DNA from: Cedecea lapagei
Lineage (GTDB): Bacteria > Pseudomonadota > Gammaproteobacteria > Enterobacterales > Enterobacteriaceae
Reading direction: 5' to 3'
DNA length: 64,000 bases
Assembly (NCBI RefSeq): GCF_900635955.1
Contig: NZ_LR134201.1
Coordinates: forward strand, 310,001 to 374,000
The notes under the pieces: generated by a model
The model's input: the letters and a program-made list of their open reading frames with translations, nothing else
What the model was told of the DNA's origin: nothing
Database searches by the model: none
Shown here: positions 60,795 to 64,000 of the stretch, one piece after another
How positions within the stretch are numbered: the stretch's first letter is position 1
Layout of the letters: the number at the start of each line of letters is the position of its first letter
Made by a program: the position numbers and the translations under genes

Positions 60795-60877
60795 CTTTCC
60801 TCCGTTATGTTTGTGGCACTGTTAAGCCTGGACTACCATGCTGACAATGCAAGCGTTAAGCGAAAACAGAGGGCATT

Positions 60878-61531
60878 ATGAGTCGAATCTTAATTACCGG
60901 AGCCTCGGGGCTGGTTGGCGGCCACTTACTCCGTCTGCTTAACCAGGACCCTCGCGTCAGCGCCATTGCTGCGCCTACTCGTCGTTCACTGCCGGTGACT
61001 CTGGATAAGGTGGTTAACCCCCACGATCCGCAGCTTTCCGATGCGCTTGCCCAGGTCACTGAGCCCGTCGATATCGTTTTTTGCTGCCTTGGGACCACCC
61101 TTCGCGATGCGGGCAGTAAAGAAGCCTTTATCCTTGTGGATTACACGCTGGTGGTGGACACCGCCCTTGCCGGTCTCCGACTGGGGGCAAAGCAGATGCT
61201 GGTGGTAAGCGCGCTGGGGGCCAATAGCAAGTCGCCGTTTTTCTACAACCGCGTTAAGGGCGAAATGGAAGACGCGCTGATTGCCCAGGGCTGGCCACGA
61301 CTGACTCTGGCTCGCCCCTCTATGCTGCTGGGAGATCGCCATGCTCGTCGATTAAATGAAGTGCTGATGGCTCCCATTTTTAAAATGTTGCCCGGAAAGC
61401 TAAAAGCTATTGAGTCGCTGGATGTGGCAAAAGCGATGCTTTCTGAAGCGTTCAACCCTTCACAGGGAGGGGTGAGGATCCTCGACTCCGGCCAGCTGCG
61501 TGACATCGCCGCGCGTGCGTCTACAATTTAA
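60878..61531 (+). CDS. yraR: YraR, NAD(P)-binding Rossmann-fold protein (SDR-like)
   Basis: 217 residues, atypical short-chain dehydrogenase/NmrA-like. N-terminal ITGASGLVGGHLLRLL coenzyme loop, FCCLGTTLRDAGSKEAF, FYNRVKGEMEDALIAQGWPR and ARPSMLLGDR. Function unknown. Divergent from yhbO and 72 bases upstream of yraQ. Confidence 0.94.
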   Translation: MSRILITGASGLVGGHLLRLLNQDPRVSAIAAPTRRSLPVTLDKVVNPHDPQLSDALAQVTEPVDIVFCCLGTTLRDAGSKEAFILVDYTLVVDTALAGLRLGAKQMLVVSALGANSKSPFFYNRVKGEMEDALIAQGWPRLTLARPSMLLGDRHARRLNEVLMAPIFKMLPGKLKAIESLDVAKAMLSEAFNPSQGGVRILDSGQLRDIAARASTI

Positions 61532-61603
61532 ACTTTCCCATTGCGCCTGCTGCGATTTAATATGTCGCGATAAATAGTTACCTAGCTAATCAATCTCAGG
61601 GAC

Positions 61604-62653
61604 ATGACCATGGCTGTTTCTTCCTCTTTCCCCCGCGGGGCGCAACGCTTCCCGTGGTGGAAGCCCGCGCTATTTTTGCTGGTGGCGATCGTCGGGCTCT
61701 GGTACGTGAAGTGGCAGCCGTATTACGGCAAAGCATTCACCGCCGCGGAAACCCACAGCATCGGGAAATCTATTCTCGCCCAGGCGGACGCTAACCCGCT
61801 TAAAGCCGCGCTGGATTATGCGATGGTCTATTTCCTCGCGGTCTGGAAAGCGGCGGTGCTGGGCGTCATCCTCGGCTCCCTGGTGCAGGTGCTTATCCCC
61901 CGTGACTGGCTGCTACGTACCCTGGGGCAGCCGCGTTTCAGAGGAACGCTTTTCGGCACGCTGTTTTCCCTTCCCGGCATGATGTGTACCTGCTGCGCTG
62001 CGCCGGTGACGGCAGGCATGCGCCGACAGTCCGTCTCCATGGGCGGGGCGCTGGCCTTCTGGATGGGAAATCCGCTGCTGAATCCCGCGACTCTGGTGTT
62101 TATGGGGTTTGTGCTGGGCTGGCAGTTTGCATTAGTGAGGCTAGTGGCGGGCTTTGCGACGGTACTCGGTGTGGCTTTGCTGGTGCAGCGCTGGGTTAAA
62201 GATGAGCCGCAGAGCCTTGAGCCCTTGCCCGCTGTCAGTGATACGGCAGAGGAGGGGGCTTTCCTGTCTCGCTGGGCAAAAGCGCTGTGGCAGCTGTTCT
62301 GGAGCACGATCCCGGTCTACATCCTGGCCGTGCTGGCCCTTGGCGCCGCGCGGGTCTGGCTGTTTCCGCACGCAGATGGCGCGGTAGGTGATACGCTGTT
62401 CTGGGTTGTGGCGATGGCCGTTGTGGGCTGCCTGTTTGTGATCCCGACCGCGGCAGAAATACCTATTGTGCAAACCATGATGCTGGCGGGAATGGGCACA
62501 GCTCCGGCACTGGCGCTGCTGATTACCCTTCCGGCGGTCAGCCTGCCGTCATTGATTATGCTGCATAAAGCTTTCCCGGCTAAAGCCCTCTGGCTAACCG
62601 GCGGGCTGGTGGCGCTAAGCGGTGTGATTGTCGGAAGCCTGGCGCTTCTTTAA
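61604..62653 (+). CDS. yraQ: YraQ, DUF318/UPF0718 inner-membrane permease
   Basis: 349 residues, about eight transmembrane segments. Two related glycine/proline halves contain GTLFSLPGMMCTCCAAPV and GNPLLNPATLVFMG, then VIPTAAEIPIVQTMMLAG and LPAVSLPSLIML. The cysteine cluster MCTCC suggests metal or metalloid transport, as in arsenite and thiol-metal relatives; substrate unproven. ATG 61604, with AGGG five bases before; a second ATG at 61610 is possible. Confidence 0.92.
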   Translation: MTMAVSSSFPRGAQRFPWWKPALFLLVAIVGLWYVKWQPYYGKAFTAAETHSIGKSILAQADANPLKAALDYAMVYFLAVWKAAVLGVILGSLVQVLIPRDWLLRTLGQPRFRGTLFGTLFSLPGMMCTCCAAPVTAGMRRQSVSMGGALAFWMGNPLLNPATLVFMGFVLGWQFALVRLVAGFATVLGVALLVQRWVKDEPQSLEPLPAVSDTAEEGAFLSRWAKALWQLFWSTIPVYILAVLALGAARVWLFPHADGAVGDTLFWVVAMAVVGCLFVIPTAAEIPIVQTMMLAGMGTAPALALLITLPAVSLPSLIMLHKAFPAKALWLTGGLVALSGVIVGSLALL

Positions 62654-62678
62654 TATTATTTCTCTGAGACTGATAAAT

Positions 62679-62712
62679 AAAAGCCACGCAGCAGTGAACT
62701 GCGTGGCTTTTT
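62679..62712 (+). terminator. yraQ terminator
   Basis: AAAAGCCACGCAG/CTGCGTGGCTTTTT, perfect 13-base stem with CAGTGAA loop; A-run on the left makes it usable from the minus side as well. Confidence 0.9.
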
Positions 62713-62779
62713 AATGGTGTAGCGATGCCGCTCAATAGTTTATTGAGAAAATAACTGCCAGGTCGGTAACGGCTGGATA

Positions 62780-63310
62780 TTAAAAGGACTGCAGGTAACT
62801 AATATATCCCTTAGCGCTGTTTTCAAGCTGTTGTGGTGAGACTTCATATTCTGCGCCGTAAAAAGCATAGAACGGCTGATAATCCGCTTCTACATATTTC
62901 GCCGTCATTTCAAAGGGCAGGAGTATTTCCTGAAGCGAATGATGGTAACGCCCACTACGTGAGAAATCTTCTTCCTTAATCCCGGCACTTACCGCCAGCG
63001 CGAACTTACGGCCTCTGAGCTTATGCCCGCTGGAAGAGCCATATGCCCAGCCATAGGTGAAGACTTCATCCAGCCACTGCTTCAACAAAGGTGGGCTATT
63101 AAACCAGTACAGCGGAAATTGAAGAATAATTTTATCATGCTGCTCAATGAGCCTCTGTTCTTTTTCAACATCAATAATGCCATCTTTATAAGACTGATAA
63201 AGATTGTGTACGGTGTATAACTCCGGATGTTTTTCTACTTCACTTATCCAGCGCTTATTGATTTTTGACTCATCGATATTGGGGTGAATAACGACAATTA
63301 ATGTTTTCAT
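62780..63310 (-). CDS. Flavodoxin-like NAD(P)H-dependent oxidoreductase (quinone reductase type)
   Basis: 176 residues. Resembles KefF/YwrO-type FMN oxidoreductases: N-terminal MKTLIVVIHPN, then LQFPLYWFNSPPLLKQWLDEV (FMN and substrate face), VFTYGWAYG, GRKFALAVSAGIKEEDF. Likely reduces quinones, azo or nitro compounds with NAD(P)H and FMN. Not part of the E. coli locus; visibly AT-richer than the 55% GC neighbourhood, which suggests acquisition. It is divergent from the HxlR regulator and ends at the yraQ side without a dedicated strong terminator visible. Confidence 0.85.
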   Translation of the reverse strand: MKTLIVVIHPNIDESKINKRWISEVEKHPELYTVHNLYQSYKDGIIDVEKEQRLIEQHDKIILQFPLYWFNSPPLLKQWLDEVFTYGWAYGSSSGHKLRGRKFALAVSAGIKEEDFSRSGRYHHSLQEILLPFEMTAKYVEADYQPFYAFYGAEYEVSPQQLENSAKGYISYLQSF

Positions 63311-63383
63311 ATTTAATTCCCTACGGAATGATAGGCCATCAGTGATTATTTTATGTTTTGCATCATAGGCAGCTTTAAATTAA

Positions 63384-63429
63384 AGTACAATACTGTCATT
63401 GTTGATATGTACTATACAAAGGGATAGTA
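63384..63429. promoter_or_regulatory. Inverted repeats in the divergent spacer, possible HxlR operator
   Basis: AGTACA (63384-63389) with TGTACT (63408-63413), 18 bases apart, and TACTAT (63410-63415) with ATAGTA (63424-63429), eight bases apart. They overlap the expected promoters of both genes. HxlR-family regulators bind such short dyads between themselves and a divergent reductase. No promoter hexamers chosen with confidence. Confidence 0.5.
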
Positions 63430-63431
63430 TA

Positions 63432-63785
63432 ATGAGCGAAGAACACGCGCCGGATTCCTGCGCATTTATGGGCGATACGGGCTTTGCCTATACGCTGTCG
63501 CTGGTGAATGGCAAATACAAAATGATCATTCTATATGCCCTGGCCGAGCATAAACCGGTGATCCGCTTTAACGAGCTCAAGCGTTGCATCGAAACCATTT
63601 CATTCAGGACGCTGAGCCTGACGCTGAAAGAGCTGGAGAGCGACGGGCTGATTATCCGAAACGAGTATCCGCAAATTCCACCCAAGGTAGAGTACAGCCT
63701 TTCTGAACGCGGTAAGTCGCTGATCCCGGTGCTGGATATGATGTGTGAATGGGGAAACGTCCATCGCGATGATGTGCTGAAGTAA
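63432..63785 (+). CDS. HxlR-family winged-helix transcriptional regulator
   Basis: 117 residues from ATG 63432 (MSEEHAPDSCAFMG), which is preceded by AAGGG; an upstream in-frame start gives extra residues without family character. HxlR core: NGKYKMIILYALAEHKPVIRF-like helices, FNELKRCIETISFRTLSLTLKELESDGLI as the winged-helix DNA-binding part, wing EYPQIPPKVEYSLSERG. Cys10 near the N-terminus resembles the redox cysteine of YodB/HypR-type sensors of quinones and electrophiles. Divergent partner: the flavodoxin-like oxidoreductase. Confidence 0.9.
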   Translation: MSEEHAPDSCAFMGDTGFAYTLSLVNGKYKMIILYALAEHKPVIRFNELKRCIETISFRTLSLTLKELESDGLIIRNEYPQIPPKVEYSLSERGKSLIPVLDMMCEWGNVHRDDVLK

Positions 63786-63817
63786 GGCCTCCCGTGGGCA
63801 ATCGGGAGGGCCGTTTT
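63786..63817. terminator. Terminator between the HxlR gene and nrdG
   Basis: GGCCTCCCG pairs with CGGGAGGGCC (one bulged G), followed by GTTTT; overlaps the nrdG stop codon, so it probably serves both convergent genes. Confidence 0.75.
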
Positions 63818-64000
63818 AACGCAGGTGATGTACGACCTGGTTGCTGCTGCCGCGCCAGATAAGCGCCGGGTCTTTCAGATCCTGGACAAACTTGCCGTCT
63901 ACCAGCACGTTGATTAACTCAACCACCTCTCGCTGAGCGGCGTCGAGCTCATCAATCTTATACCCGGTCCATACCCAGATATCCTTGCCGTGGCATTCGG
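63816..64000 (-). CDS. nrdG: Anaerobic ribonucleotide reductase activating protein NrdG, C-terminal part
   Basis: Minus-strand frame ending at 63816 gives ECHGKDIWVWTGYKIDE at the window edge and LIWRGSSNQVVHHLR at the C-terminus, essentially E. coli NrdG. NrdG is the radical SAM activase of NrdD; its iron-sulfur cysteines lie outside the window. About 61 codons visible of about 154. In E. coli nrdDG is far away (near 96 min), so this is a synteny break. Confidence 0.93.
   Translation of the reverse strand, partial: ECHGKDIWVWTGYKIDELDAAQREVVELINVLVDGKFVQDLKDPALIWRGSSNQVVHHLR

Overview
The window is a chromosomal segment of a gamma-proteobacterium of the family Enterobacteriaceae. Nearly every protein can be matched from memory to an E. 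coli K-12 counterpart of the same or nearly the same length. The gene order follows the E. coli block from sspA/gltBD through arcB, rpoN-lpt-kds, mla, murA, obgE, ftsH, nusA-infB, pnp and deaD to the yhb/yra genes. It is not Escherichia itself. A glycerate kinase stands where E. coli has yrbL, basRS sits behind dacB, leuU and metY are neighbours with no argG or yhbX between them, and nrdG appears at the right edge. I cannot name the genus from sequence alone. There is no prophage, insertion sequence, CRISPR array or plasmid-type gene.

Layout: 1-1011 holds the 3' end of sspA and sspB. 1081-6969 is gltD and gltB (glutamate synthase) on the minus strand, then a 680-base intergenic region to yhcC. 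7650-13751 runs forward: yhcC, arcB, elbB, mtgA, glycerate kinase, with the small RNA ArcZ encoded antisense at the arcB 3' end. 13769-21695 is the minus-strand block yrbG-kdsD-kdsC-lptC-lptA-lptB-rpoN-hpf-ptsN-rapZ-npr. It joins LPS inner-core sugar synthesis and LPS transport to sigma-54 and the nitrogen PTS. 21925-25424 is mlaFEDCB (outer-membrane lipid asymmetry) plus ibaG. 25478-31348 holds murA, sfsB, ispB, rplU, rpmA, yhbE and obgE. 31384-34534 is dacB-basR-basS in one tight minus-strand run.

34788-41259 holds greA, yhbY, rlmE, ftsH, folP, glmM and secG. 41309-41531 carries tRNA-Leu(GAG) and initiator tRNA-Met. 41745-53754 is the large translation and RNA-metabolism run rimP-nusA-infB-rbfA-truB-rpsO-pnp-nlpI-yrbN-deaD. 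53912-55156 is mtr. 55197-59011 holds yhbW and the anaerobic ubiquinone genes ubiV, ubiU and ubiT. 59005-62653 holds yhbS, yhbQ, yhbP, yhbO, yraR and yraQ. The end has an AT-richer divergent pair (flavodoxin-like oxidoreductase and HxlR regulator) and the C-terminal part of nrdG.

I found no undescribed system. The points most worth a second look are two one-base homopolymer frameshifts, in the nlpI signal peptide and near the ubiV start, only 6.5 kb apart; the dacB-basRS operon; the divergent HxlR-oxidoreductase pair with palindromes in its spacer; a long structured greA leader; and the local rearrangements listed above. Start codons were moved from the longest open frame wherever family length, motif alignment and a ribosome binding site agreed.
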